64,000 bases of DNA from Xanthoparmelia taractica (GCA_033085395.1 JANQBS010000179.1:19568-83567); one strand, 5' to 3'; positions 43,626 through 55,860 are shown, counted from the stretch's first letter. Translations and numbers: made by a program. The notes: generated by a model not told the origin, from the sequence alone.

Positions 43626-45462
43626 CTCCAATGGAAAGATAGTACATCACACACATTGCGTAGCGTCTTTGATTGCTACATTTTCGACTGCTGCAAAAGG
43701 GATTTCACAATTCTTCGTACCATAACCTAGCGAACGCATATCGCATTTGTATAATACCAGAATGACATCAAGCCCCAATGTACACTCATTGCTCCTCAAT
43801 ATGACATCCAGCATTGCGCCAACATAAAACGTGAATTGCTGTCTTTAAACCGCGCCCTTTGTATGTATGCAGCAAAGCCAATCCGTGATGCGGTCTTGAT
43901 CACGACCACTCAAACTTACCTTATTTTAACAGAGTAGTAAAAATTGTCCATCAAGCGAATGAACCCATAGTCCCCAGACTTTCCACCTCAAAAGCCGACG
44001 ACATTTTCTGACTAGGTAGACAGCAGCCGCACATGTATTACCTCTCGGCACCACCCGGTCTCCCTCCATCAACCTTGTAGGAGCGATCAGTGAGTACCTT
44101 ACTTGGCCTTGAAGCCAGGCAACGACACGACGACGCAACTCTTTTTACGACCTACTCAAGGGGTCATGGAGAGAAGCTCGAGGGCGCTGTTGGAAGTTCG
44201 TTGGTTGGTAGGTAGGTATGCGTTCATAGGTACCTTTGCACCTTCTTTGAAGTAGGAAATAATGTTGCGGACGATAGGATAAAAGGGGCAAGGGGCGGAG
44301 TAGGGGTTTAGATAGATAGGGGTATGGAGGTAGGAGTGTGGTTGGTGTATGCTGTTTCCCCCTAAGAGTTGAAGGAAGGAAGGGGGGGGACGGTGCATCA
44401 TAAAAAGTCTTTCTCTCGATGGATGGACGCGGGCGGCTCCAGGGGCATCCGTCGACAGGTAGCAATTTATTGCAAAGACGAAGGCACGAGGATTGTGAGA
44501 TGCGGAAAGAATGGTCATTGGCGTGTGCCCTTGTTAGGAGTGAACCTGTAGGGCGAGAGTGGAGGAGCCTTTGTTCTGAGATGTTGAGGTTGAGAGGATG
44601 AGTCTGGAGTGTTGAGGGTAACTAAGGCTTTGGGGGTGTTTTGTAGGTGGGGCAACCGGGGGGGGGGGGGGGGGGTGCTTAAAGGGTACAAACAGTGGGT
44701 GGGGCAAGGGGGGGAGGGGCACCAGGGGGCCTATAAGAGGACATACAACATAAGGTATTTACAAATTTTTTTCGAGAGCAAGATGTTCAACCTTGTCCCT
44801 ATCTCCCAGACTAGCAGGCCTCGCTAGGCGTAGCGAGAACTGGAGGTTACATACAGAGCTTGCTCTAAAGAAAGAAAAGGTGCACTCGTTGCAATAATGA
44901 ATTTTTGCCAATGATTTCTCCTCTTATGATTATGAATACGCTGTATGTGGTTCGTAGCCTTGTTCGGATGCAACTGCCGGATTGCATATGCACCTGCCTG
45001 TTCCGTTCGTTCAGCTGGGTATTTTGGCTGGAAGCATCCGCCCCTCACTCTGCTTCATCCATCAACCAACATCCATTCTGGAGTGCAACCATCAGATATG
45101 CAATGAATATCCTCTCTCCTATATATAAGACATTGTAATCTATTCATCACCGTGGTCTTCATCCTCCTGATGCTTATTTATATATGAGAAGGCCCCGCAG
45201 ATTGGCAAGGCTGGGTTCCAGCCTGATCTGGGTGTGAGGAGCAAACTCGTCGCTGCCTCAAATTGTGCCCTGATTCAAGCATCAATTGCGGATTATATAC
45301 AATAAGCTCTCCTGCAAACCTAGAGCTTACGACATTGGCATTAGCAGGACCGACTTCTCTCAGGCTTGTTCCCCGTGATCCGAATACTCATCTACTGCGT
45401 GACACCATCAGCAAGCCTACTGCCGCTGCCGCCAGCTGATTGTCGAGAAGTGGCAGATAGTC
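43626..45462. other. intergenic, no gene seen
   Basis: About 1.8 kb between the Ede1-type gene and the NLR. It holds an 18-base G homopolymer at 44658-44675 within a purine-rich strand. Frames on the minus strand here are Pro/Leu-rich shadows of it. Confidence 0.55.
44658..44675 (+). repeat. 18-base G homopolymer
   Basis: Uninterrupted run of 18 G followed within 60 bases by further G-rich blocks. Capable of G-quadruplex formation; length is likely variable. Confidence 0.8.
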
Positions 45463-48400
45463 ATGCCCGGAGCTTCAGCCACGTCCACTGCAGGAGGCAC
45501 CACGAATGAGGAAGAAGGACCACTTCATGTCAAAGAACTTGGCCTCACGCAGATTGACGGACATCCAAAAGACCACTCATTCATCGCCGATGTCGTATTT
45601 GTCCACGGTCTACAGGGACATCCTAAAGGAACGTGGCAGTCGAAGTCGCCTGCGAAAGCCCGCAAACATCTTCGCGAGCGCCTCAGGGGATTTAGTCTCT
45701 CAGGCGCAAGTGATAAAAGGGGCAAGGTTCATGAAGTTGGACTCTTTTGGCCCGCAGAAGTACTTCCTCGGGATTTCAACGATGTCCGTATCTTGACATA
45801 TGGATACGACTCTAGAGTGACAAAGGCTTTCAAGGGTCCTGCAAGCAAGAACGGGATCTTCGAGCACGGTAGATCTTTTCTTAGGGCGTTGAGCAGGGTT
45901 CGAGCCGATTGCGGCGACCGACCAATTATTTTTGTTGCTCACAGCTTGGGGTGAGTATCTCTTGAAGCTCCTCTCCATAATCCTATCCTCATCGGTACGC
46001 ATGCCCAGGAAAGAAGATGTCCACCGTATTGTTCAAAGCTTACCCTGTAAATTAAGATTGCACAAAAGTTTGCCACCAAAGATGTACTAACTCTATTCAA
46101 TTTGATAGCGGCCTTGTTGTGAAGCAAGCCTTGATCGAAGCCCGAAAGCCAGCCGATGACCCATCTTTCCATCATGTATATGACAATACCCATGCCATCA
46201 TCTTCTTTGGAACTCCCCATAGAGGCTCAGACCTTGCAGGATGGAGTCGCTTGTTGAGCAACATTGCTCAAGCCGCCCAAATGGATACTAACAAATCTAT
46301 TCTGAAGGACCTGGACCCGGAAGGCGGCAGTTCAAAATTAGAGGAGCTGAGGTTGGACTTTGATGATGTTCTATGTGACAGTCAGCGAGCTAAACAGCTT
46401 CGTGTCTTCTCATTCCAAGAAGAAGAGGGCATGACTGGTGTTAATCTTCTTGGCAATAAGGTTAGTCTACGATGCGCTGTTCGGAGGCACTCCTAGAAAG
46501 GGGTTTAATGCGTAGATCCTGATGTGTGGTCAACAATGGGATATCCTGACTAGAGGAATGTTTCGGTCTGTCTCAAGACCTGTCTAATGTCCTCACAGGT
46601 CCACAGCACACTGATTTTGTACAAAAGCCGCAAATATAGGGTGTTCAAGGAGGCCAGCATTCAAGAATTTCACACAACCATATTTGATTTCGCCAACCTC
46701 TAGATCACGTCGACTGACAGATAATTTTTCAGGTTGTTCCCGTCTGGTCGTCCTCTCTGGATTCCCGTAGATATGGGAATGATACCATCCACGCCAATCA
46801 CATGGGAATGTGCCGGTTCAAGGATGAGAACGACAACGGCTATGATAAGTTCAGAGGTACTCTATCAAGGTTCATTATTGAGATCAAGACCCAACAACGG
46901 AACGCAACGGAGGCGTCTTTAGAGAATAACCCAACACGCAAAGCTGGTCAGTCTTTATCAGGGACATGATTCGAATCACCGGTCTCATGCCGACGTAAGA
47001 TGCTGATTGACTCACTTTCCGATAGAACTATTGCACAGTCTCGGCTATGCCGAGATGCGCTCCCGAGAACATCAGCTACAGAATATAGACGCAAAGGAGG
47101 GGTCATTCTCATGGATCTGGTCGTCTTCCTCCTCTTTCATGGGTTGGTTGTCGAGCAGTGAAAGGCTATACTGGATTTCCGGAAAACCTGGGAGCGGAAA
47201 ATCAACCCTAATGGAATACCTCGTTCACAACAAACGGATGGTATCGGAGTTAAAGCAGTATAGCCCCGTGGAGTGGATGGTCTTGCGCTTCTTCTTCGAT
47301 TTTCGAGGGGGCAAAAGTGTTACAAACAGCTTTGAAGGTTTGCTCAGGTCCCTTCTCTACCAGCTCATCGATGGGATACCGCAAGTTGATGTACTGGGTC
47401 TCAAGGAGAGCCAAAATGACTCCATCTCCGGCTGGCCTGAACGTAGGCTTCGCGATGCTTTGCGTAAATCACTTGAGAATGTCAAGAAAGGGGTGTGTAT
47501 CCTTGTAGATGGGCTGGATGAATACGAAGGCGACGTCCTGGCGCTCTTTCAATTTCTCAAGAGCCTAGCTATTAACAGCGATAGCCAGGAGACTCCGATC
47601 AAGATCTGTGTCTCCAGTCGCCCTGAACCAGTGCCTGCTCAACTTCTGCAAGATCACCTACACCTCTCTATGTCAGATCACAATGCATCAGGAATCCGAT
47701 TGTACTGTTCTCTGACGCTAGAGGTATTAGACCCGGTGGTTCGAGAGGCCTGGGATATATCGCGAATATCCCATACAATTGCAGAACGGGCAGAGGGCGT
47801 GTTTTTGTGGGCTCGGTTCGCGCTAAATCAATTCATATTGGGCCATACAAGTGGAGAATCCCTTGAAGAAATGTTATTGAGACTGGACGCAATCCCTAGT
47901 GATATTGAAGAAGTTTTCAACCGCATGCTAGACCGCATGGAGCCATTGGCAAAAAAGGAGTGTATGGTTATGCTGCGGCTTGTATGCTTTGCTGAGAGGA
48001 GCCTCACGTGGCAAGAGCATCTTGTGGCGACCGAAATTGCGATGGGCAAGGACTTTGTCATCAGTGAGCACATCCGTGGCGATGAAGACTCGGCCAACGC
48101 ATCCGAACTGTACAAGACTTTTGCCAAACGACTCCGTGCAAAAGCTGTAGGGCTTCTGGAACTCGTGAGAGGCCGAAATGAAGATAGCGTGAATATGTCT
48201 AGACTGAAGTTGATACACAGAAGTGTAAGCACATATCTGGACCAAAAAGGTTGGCGAATATTGGGTGGGTTGGAAACATGTGGCCCGGTCGGACATGAGT
48301 CATTTTATGTCGAAACATGCACTCGGTATCTTAATCGTCTATTGCGTCATCCCAACTTCGAGAAGATTACCAGTCCAAGCGATTGGAAGGACTGTATCCA

Positions 48401-49226
48401 AGGATTACATTTATATGGGGTCGGGAGCCGGATATTAGCTTCCGGACCAATCGGTGTATACCCCTTCTTAGCCTACGCTGGGACACATATTTTCCGGCAT
48501 GCATACTACTTGGAACGGCATGGTGCCTCTTCATACCCACTACTCCACGGGTCTTTGACAGAAAAGTTCTTTTTTCTACACTTTTACATAACCACTTCCC
48601 ACCCGTATGGTGAATCATGTAGGCCTTGTTTCCTAGCAAGCGATGAAGTGTTGTTTGACAGCTTCGATGCGATATACGTGGCATTTCTTCATGGCCTCAC
48701 CGGGTATTGCAAAAGCGACTTGGCAAACAGATCACTGGCCCCAGGACCAATGTTTTGGGATCGAGCTTTGAGGTGTGCAATATCCTCGGCTGGTGATTAT
48801 GTTAGCTTGGAAGCCCTAGAATTGATGTCCTTGGCCTTGCAGAACGTTACCACTGTACAGCAACATCATATTGAGGATTGGATCAGAACAGTAGATGTTT
48901 GGCATATTCTTCACCCCGAGGTTGTGGAATTGGTGCTCCGTCACGAGTCCGTGAAAGACCTTCGGTTTACCGACAGTAAAGGGCAGGAAGTCGCTCTGTT
49001 GTGGTTCCTCACTCGAAAACCATACTTCTCGGATGAGTTTTTGGATTTGTTCATTGAAGCAGCAAAGCGTAGAGGAGAAGACATGCGCCAGCGCTGTGGC
49101 CCTGAAGGAAATCTGGTTGAAACGTTGCTAAAGCAGGAACCATCTATTTCAGGGGGACGAATGCTCCTCGCTGTTCGCGACTACTATAAGTCCATGTCAT
49201 GGCCTTTTGAATACGATCTTGACTAA
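45463..49226 (+). CDS. SesB-NACHT NLR-type protein
   Basis: Four exons: 45463-45950, 46109-46460, 46733-46946 and 47026-49226 (3255 bases, 1084 residues, in phase). Residues about 35-290 form an alpha/beta-hydrolase (SesB-like) domain: VVFVHGLQGHPKGTWQS, then the nucleophile elbow AHSLGG (Ser about 161, interrupted by intron 1) and FFGTPHRGS. A linker ends with NHMGMCRF, typical of this class. The NACHT NTPase follows: Walker A GKPGSGKST at 404-412, Walker B ILVDGLDEY at about 510-518, and the SSRPEP sensor. A winged-helix-type region (LTWQEHLVATEIA, LIHRSVSTYL) leads to about 430 residues without ANK, WD40 or TPR repeats. Fungal NLRs act in non-self recognition and regulated cell death; SesB is one of their known N-terminal effector classes. 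Intron 2 (272 bases) is much longer than other introns here. The stop at 49224-49226 appears to be a recent nonsense change. Confidence 0.88.
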
Positions 49227-49328
49227 ATAGACCGGGGGGAGTGAGACGAGGACTCCGGGCAGATTGAGGAGCTGTGGGAAGATGAGGACGCCGATTGGGA
49301 GGACGTGGACGAGGAATCAGATTCATGA
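49227..49328 (+). pseudogene. lost acidic C-terminal tail of the NLR gene
   Basis: Directly after the NLR stop the same reading frame continues, crosses a second stop (TGA, 49242-49244), and encodes about 27 strongly acidic residues (GQIEELWEDEDADWEDVDEE) ending in a TGA at 49326-49328. The run of Asp/Glu/Trp in the exact frame is unlikely by chance. I infer that two point changes removed a former acidic tail of about 34 residues. Confidence 0.6.
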
Positions 49329-50502
49329 AGTCTCTCCTGAGCCGCTCAAACAATGGAACCAGAACACAAATTCGTATGCGCTACCGACAACGCTGCCTGG
49401 GCCAATTGGCGAGCGAAGAATTGGCCTGATAAAATTCTTCCATAAAGTAGCAAGCTAGCCTTTCTGAAACCCAGAATGATAGCTTTTGAGTCCGAAAGTA
49501 CATCTACGTGCTGTCTGCTATGGGAAGATGGACAGCAAACGAATGGTATCAGGGCACACAGACGCCGAGCACGAGCCTGGAAGATCTTGGCCGCTTTTGT
49601 CTATGCTCGACTGTTTTTTCTTCGGGAATTCTCTCCTTCCAATATCTTGTCCGCCTACTTTGGGATCTATAATGATATTTTCTTATCTAGTAAGGAAGTG
49701 ATGATATAATGAAGGCACGATTGGGGTGTAACGAATGAGAATCCTATTTGTTTACACAATGACTACGTATCGCATAGCTAGCCTTTGTCTGTGAACAGCA
49801 CATACCCTGACGCAGACAACGCAGCAAAAATTTCACAAATCGACACCCTTATGCTCCTCTATCACCCATACCTTCGATAATATCAATCAAAAGCCCCCAA
49901 CGTTCCTATAAACGAAACGTCATCTCCCTGTCCAACAAAAACCAAGAACAATATTCTTGTTCCTTGAGAAGAGAAATTTATCAATTAACTTACCAACACG
50001 CTCTCGCACGAGACCCCTCTCATTACAGCACCCACTACAGAGTCCCAACCCCTCTTTCAATTTGTAATACAAGCACAGACACATGGACATACAGTTCTTC
50101 GTACGATAGGAGTTGTTATAAGAGGAGAGACGCGCAAGCGACCGACTTACTCTGAGCCAGAGCGAAAAAGAAAAAGGGAAGGGAAGGGGAAAAGACGATG
50201 TCGAGATATGCCATCGCATCCCATCCCATCCCAAACCAGGGACACCGCGCAACGCATGTGCTGACCCTAATACCGATTTCCGATTCCGATGTGCTGGAGT
50301 ATCAAAATACTGTAACGTATTGAGAGTTAAGGTAAGCGATTGATCGTTGTTCTACCATGAAAAGGGAGTGGAGAGAGGCATATAAAACGAAGTATTTCAG
50401 GTATGATAAAAACGGTGAGAGATGGATACGATATATTTCAACACAATTACCCCCCCCCGCGAGATTACACGAGAGCAGAGTACCCCATATTTTCAATACA
50501 CT

Positions 50503-50530
50503 TACTCACTCGCTCACTCACTCACTCAAC
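50503..50530 (+). repeat. CACT tetranucleotide repeat
   Basis: Repeated CACT units (ACTCACTCGCTCACTCACTCACTC), followed by imperfect AACCC/AACTC pentamer repeats to about 50630. Confidence 0.7.
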
Positions 50531-50721
50531 CAAGAATACAAGATCAGGGGCATTCCATCTTATATATCAAATTCAACCCAACCCAACCCACAAGCCAGCT
50601 CAGCCCAACCCAACTCAACTCAACCCAAGACGAGACGAGCCAGAGATTGTATATATGCTTTTTAACTGAATGCCTTTCCTTCTCTACTCTACTCTGCAAA
50701 GAAGAATTAATTTTTCGTACC

Positions 50722-50765
50722 GGTATCAGTATTAGTATCAGTATCAGTATCAGTTATCAGTAATA
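50722..50765 (+). repeat. TATCAG hexamer repeat
   Basis: Imperfect tandem TATCAG/TATTAG units, about seven copies. Confidence 0.75.
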
Positions 50766-50894
50766 AGTATCAAGTACGCCATGTCTGTGTGCCGCGTATC
50801 TTTAATGTGAGAAGGCGGGGGCTGGGCTGGCGGAGGAAAAGGGGGAAAGACGTGATGTATAGTACGTAAGGGAGGATATTAAGTCTAGTGATTG

Positions 50895-50975
50895 TGGAAT
50901 AGGATAGGGAGGATGGAAAGTAATAGGGAGGACGGAAAGGGATAGGGAGGATAGGGAGGATAGGGAGGATAAGGA
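50895..50975 (+). repeat. AGGGAGGAT minisatellite
   Basis: Tandem and near-tandem copies of a 9-10 base AGGGAGGAT(A) unit, clearest at 50944-50970. Purine-rich on the plus strand. Confidence 0.75.
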
Positions 50976-51205
50976 TGAGGTGAGGTTGATGGGGGTTTAT
51001 AAGCGGCGGTGGGTAGAAGGGGATGAAGGGGGAAAGTGGGGTAAGGAAAGGGGGGAAGTGCTATAATAGGGATAAGGTAATGTGAGGTTAGTCAAGGATT
51101 TTGAAGCAACGCTTGTAAGCGACGGGGAAAGAGGGGGAGAGTGGGGGTGCTGGGGTGAAGTTGTTGTTGTGATGCTTTAAAAGTGTGCGTGTACGAGGCA
51201 CTTTT

Positions 51206-51227
51206 GGGGGGGGGGGGGGGCGGGGGG
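51206..51227 (+). repeat. G homopolymer, interrupted once
   Basis: Fifteen G, one C, then six G. Similar to the G-run at 44658; a likely site of length variation. Confidence 0.75.
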
Positions 51228-51649
51228 AGAAATACAGCATCGCACATTGAGAAGATACAGTCTCCAGGCACGTGTGTTGTGTTCGTGAGTGATGTATATG
51301 CACCAGTCTTGTGTAACATATGGTGGATCTGGTTCATTAAATGCATGCTTGCTACCTAAATACTCATCTTTCCTCTTCAAATGCTATTGAAATGCGGCAA
51401 ATGCCGGGGTTGTGTGAGCCAGAAAGGATCTATGACCGTAGTCTGTGGATACCTTCTCCCGATGCTATTGAAATGCCGGGAGAGTATGAGGGGAATGGAG
51501 TATACTGTGGAGGTGCTCCAATCTCATGACTCTACCATTCACAAGATGCCTGCGTACGGCGGCCGGAGCCGGAGTGTATCCTCTCAGATCCCCTCACAAA
51601 GGTCCAGCATCCATAGCAAAGAATTGTCCTAATCTCAGCTTCGTAAGCA

Positions 51650-53426
51650 TCAATCTAGCCTCCAAGGTATGTGTTGTGCGCCGCCCGGTTGCTGCTGTGA
51701 TTGTCCTTGCCCTGTCGGCGGCCTCCCTTGTCCTTGACCAAACTGCGTACCACCCTGTAGATACCCTCCATGCGAAGGATCATGATAGCCCTGTCCATAG
51801 GCTTGGCTGCCACCGCCACCATGTGCACCTGGGTAGCCCTGTCCTTGACCGGGATAGTCATCCTTTGAGGGATGCTGCGGCGGGTAGGGATTCTGGCCTG
51901 GGTAGCCTGAGCCAGACGACGGGCGAGCAGGGTACGGAGTGGGTCCTAGACCTTGTTGGCTTGGGTGAGAGCCCATTGGTGGTGCGGGCGCATAGGCGTT
52001 GTAGGTGTTTTGCTGTTGGGGTGTATAAGCCGGGGTGTTCTGAGGGGGCGGAGGATAGCTGTTTTGTGAAGGGGTGCCGTAAGTGTGTGACTGTGCTGAT
52101 TGCGGCGGATATTGATCATAGGATGGAGGTTGACCTTGTGGTTGGTATGGAGGATTATGCTGGCCGTAGGCCGGTGTCGGTGTGTGTGGGTTGGAGTATG
52201 CGTTCGAAGGAGAACCTTGGAAGGACTGGTTTGGTTGCCCGTAGTTGCTTTGAGGGGAATGGTATTGCCCAGCTCCCGAATTAGAGGATGATGTGCCTTG
52301 AGCTCCGTAGCTGTCCTGTGGCGGCTTCTGATGACCTTGGTGGCCTTGGTGCTGTCCATATGACGGTGCGCCTGAGCCGTACTGGCTGCCCTGACCATAC
52401 TGTGAAGAGCCAGGGTGGCCTTGAGCACTGTTGCCGCTTAGGTGCGCTGCCTGCGGCGGTGGCATATGCTGTACACTAGTAGACCCTTGTTGTCCTGAGG
52501 ATAGATATGAAGCTGGTGGAGCTTGCGAGGAGTAGCCACCACTGCTGCTCAAGCCTGAATGCTGTGGGGCTTGCGGCATAGGCACATGTTGTACACTGGC
52601 AGATCCATGCTGGCCTGGCGCCTGATACGACGCTGGTGGAGCTTGGGCTGAATAGCCACCAGTACTTGAGCTTTGCCCGCCTGATGAATACCCGTAGTTG
52701 TTGTTCTGACTCTGCGAAACTGATTAGCGTGCAGCGGGGTCGGCAGAAACCTGCTGCGCATACCGAAGAGCCATGGTGACCTCCAAGGAAACTCATGAAA
52801 CCGCCACCGGATTGCTGACTTGCCGGCTGTTGTTGCTGCTGCTGTTGGGGCTTTCCACTACTATCGAAGAAGCTACCCACGAGCTGTCCGGCAATACCTC
52901 CAATGCCTCCGGAGCCGCTGTTAGAGTGTGAAGCCTGACCTCCATGCTGCCCACCTAGCAGGGAGGTCGCAAGTCCAACTAGAGGCGACTGATTCTGTGG
53001 TTTATGCTTGCCTCCGCTGATTGCGTTCATCGCCAGATCCTATTTATCGCTGTGTCAATGTTGTTCTCCAAGCTTAAGCAGTATCCACGGACCCCTAACA
53101 GACTCCGATCCTTTTCCTCATCCTCTGCTGCCCCATCAACTCTCACGGCGGGCGGCTGTCGGAAAGGATCTGTGTACTGTTGAGGCGTAGGATCGGGCGT
53201 GGGTACTGATAGCGCTGGCTGGGTTGGCACCTCCCACTGAGAGTGGCCCGTCGCTCGCTGCACGTAGTAGTATTTTCGCGATTGACCCTCCCATTGCGCT
53301 AGCCTGTGGAGCGTCAGATATGAGTGTATTGGGAAGAGCGGCAAGTGAGACGTACCAGCCTTCGGGAAGAGCCGGAGGACCCTTATCAGGCCCCTCCTGA
53401 TTAGTAGGCGTCGGCGGGCGTGTCAT
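51650..53426 (-). CDS. WW-domain protein with prion-like Q/G/Y/P-rich tail
   Basis: Four exons on the minus strand: 53426-53356, 53303-53093, 53039-52764 and 52711-51650 (1620 bases, 539 residues, in phase). The second donor is a weak GTCCGT. A WW domain sits at about residues 20-50, split by intron 1 in its first Trp: LPEGWLAQWEGQSRKYYYVQ then TGHSQWEVP. Both signature Trp, the Tyr pair and the final Pro are present, so it should bind Pro-rich (PPxY-type) ligands. A middle region (LVGLATSLLGG, GIGGIAGQLVGSFFDSS, polyQ, SGGGFMSFLGGHHG) alternates Gly-rich and amphipathic helices. The last about 340 residues are almost only Q, G, Y, S and P, a prion-like composition expected to be disordered and to form condensates. 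It is divergent from a second WW protein at 56292. A cytosolic role is likely; exact function is unknown. Confidence 0.82.
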
Positions 53427-54459
53427 GCCGATGCAGGTACTGTTGTTATTAGGAGAATAAGTATCAATGCACGAGAGAGAGGGTCCAGGGAATTGAGATA
53501 GAGATATGTGAGACGGTTAAAGTCGATTAGGAGTGAAGAAGAAGTATTGTGTGTGAGTGAATGTTTGTGTGTGTGGCTGTGTAAGCCCTAACGATATCGG
53601 CGTAGAAGTAAGCCGCCCCTAGAAACGTTGAAAGGCCCTAAGATGGACCCTAGATTCGTCAAAGTCTGGCCTGGAGGCGCCTAGAGCTGCTATCTAAAAG
53701 TTTCATGAAATCTACCTTACTTATCACATAATAACCTATGGCAGCTAGAGTATACATCAATGGAACTCTACGTACATATTTGAAAATGTCCAGAAGAGCA
53801 CACTGACCCCATCGTCCACGAGCTTCGACCTCCTTCTTGTTTTCACATATTGTTGCGCTATCAACCAGGAAAGGTCGACTATCCAGATCAACTCAGGGTA
53901 TTTTGACTCTGGGCAAAATTTCCTTTTCTATGCAGAAGTTTTGCTCAGGTCTTACGAAGTAAAAGACTGCATGAGCGGTAAAGCGCGATCTTAGAAGCAA
54001 GACAAGTGGTCTATTCCGAATTTTGTAGCATTAGCGGAGATCCCAAGGTCATGATTAGCAAAGGACATGGTGAAACGGAAGGTTTCAAGCAAGGCTGAGG
54101 TATCCAGTACGCAATAATGAACGACCACATATAGGCCATCGCTCTTCGCCATCCGAACATATGCCGCGTGCTTTTGTGGACGCCGACCATTGCTAGTTGT
54201 TAGGAGAATCTGTGATTATTGTCAACTTTTCCTGGTACGTGCTCCCTAGGAGATCGACTATTTCATGGAGAAGCCTTTTGGCGAATGGAAATGGCCGCAT
54301 GGACACGGGGCCTCTCCATACTTTCCCACAACTAGCGTATACATAGCCATTCCGACATGAGGCTAAGACGCCGACTTGGACCCTACATGACGACCAGCTA
54401 CTTGGCGGCTGTTATCAAGATCTTTCAGGGAGCGGAACCAATGGCTGCCTCAAGGGACA

Positions 54460-54560
54460 TCAGGCGTGGGGAAGGTTCTGCGAGAAGCCGCGCTAAGAAG
54501 AGTCGTCACTTGTACTATTCTAGGCAGTCGCTCCTGATCGGGTGAATCGAGTACATTTGG
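54460..54560 (+). repeat. diverged direct repeat, copy 1
   Basis: Shares with 55740-55860 the ordered blocks GGTTCTGCG/CGTTCTGCG, AAGAGTCGTC, CTTGTACTA, AGGCAG and CGCCTGATCG-like sequence, with scattered substitutions. About 1.28 kb separates the copies. Confidence 0.6.
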
Positions 54561-55739
54561 AGTTAAGGCGTAAAGGGTTCGGTTTGGGTCGGACACGCTG
54601 AGTCGAGGGGGCAATAGGTGGAAAATGCCCGTCAATGATTGATGGTTTCTTCGAGCTGATTAGAACCAATATTGCCCACCAATAGACCTCACACCGAGGA
54701 TAAAATCGTCGTAGAAGTACAAATTGGTAGGGTGTAGCGGGAATTGCTGTGCAACAGTTCTAGGCGCTCTAATTCCAGGAGTGCCTTCCGGAAATAGGTA
54801 GGGCAGGTACTGGCGCACTGTGCACGAGGGTTGGGCACACAAAACATAATCGGCAGAGAATTTCTACACTCTTATCAAACAAGACACTCTAGAGCCGCAC
54901 TTCAAGAAGCTGCTACGGATCCACAACAAACTTTCCTGCCCAAGTTTGCCTTTGTGATTTTCTTCTGGATGGCCTGTTTCCGATCCAATCGTGTTCCAGA
55001 AGGCGTAGTGACCTCTCATGCATGGCGAAAACACTCCCGAGCAGAGCTGCAAAATACTGTCATCAAGAACTGCAAGGCAAGGGATTCTGCTTCACTCAGT
55101 TTACTGCCTCGGGTGTCACCATCGAGCGGTGATGGAATTTGATGACGGCTTGATTGTTATTCTATGGAGTTGAGTGCTACTTATGGTCCATGCCAAGCCA
55201 TAATAGGGCTGAGATGCTGAATTCCAACAAGCGGACCTGTCACGAGGCGAAAATGGCGTTCCTGCTCGCATGGCATTCGAAGGCATTAAAAACGATGAGT
55301 TCGTGTTTGATGTTCTACGAGCTTACGAGACTTCTGGTGGGCAAGTTCAGCCTCAACATCATGGCCTCTTCCAGTCAGCACATGGTTTGCAGCAGGCAAA
55401 CTTGCGCTTGCAATATCCATAAGCCAACATTCGAGATGATCATCTACCCATAGCCAAAATTACTGCTCCCCAATACCGCCAGCAAAAACAGTCTCCCAGC
55501 TTTCTACATACAACTTTTGGGAATCTCTTTGCTAGTTCTGGTGGTTGATATAGGACGTTAGAGGGCCGTTGACCGTATCAAGATGCTGCAGGTTTGTATA
55601 AACGGATTTCATTGCTTCTGAGGAATCAGTGTGCGTTTGAGCCCAGCGGCTGACTTCCTCCAAGAGCCTCGGAGTGCCTCCCTAGACATATTGGGCTACA
55701 GAAGGCAGGGAGGATACCAATGGGGCCGAGGTGACTCTT

Positions 55740-55860
55740 CCAGCAACTGGTTAGGCGTAGGGAACGTTCTGCGGGAAAGCACACCCGGAAGAGTCGTCGC
55801 TTGTACTAGCCAGGCAGCTGCGCCTGATCGATTGAGACGAATACCTCAAGAATCAAAACG
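55740..55860 (+). repeat. diverged direct repeat, copy 2
   Basis: Partner of the repeat at 54460-54560; both are followed about 100 bases on by a GATTGATG-type sequence. The origin (old transposon or segmental duplication) is not clear. Confidence 0.6.

Larger units (their letters stand above)
49329..51649. other. intergenic, several simple repeats, no gene seen
   Basis: About 2.3 kb without a supported gene. It contains CACT repeats, ATCAGT repeats, an AGGGAGGAT minisatellite and a G homopolymer, listed separately. Frames here are repeat translations. Confidence 0.55.

Noticed and set aside
50500..50763. Plus-strand frames with repeated Ser/Leu/Thr and Pro/Asn
   Set aside because: Products of the CACT and AACCC-type repeats.
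51526..52284. 252-codon plus-strand frame
   Set aside because: Opposite-strand shadow of the Q/G/P-rich tail of the WW-domain gene at 51650-53426.
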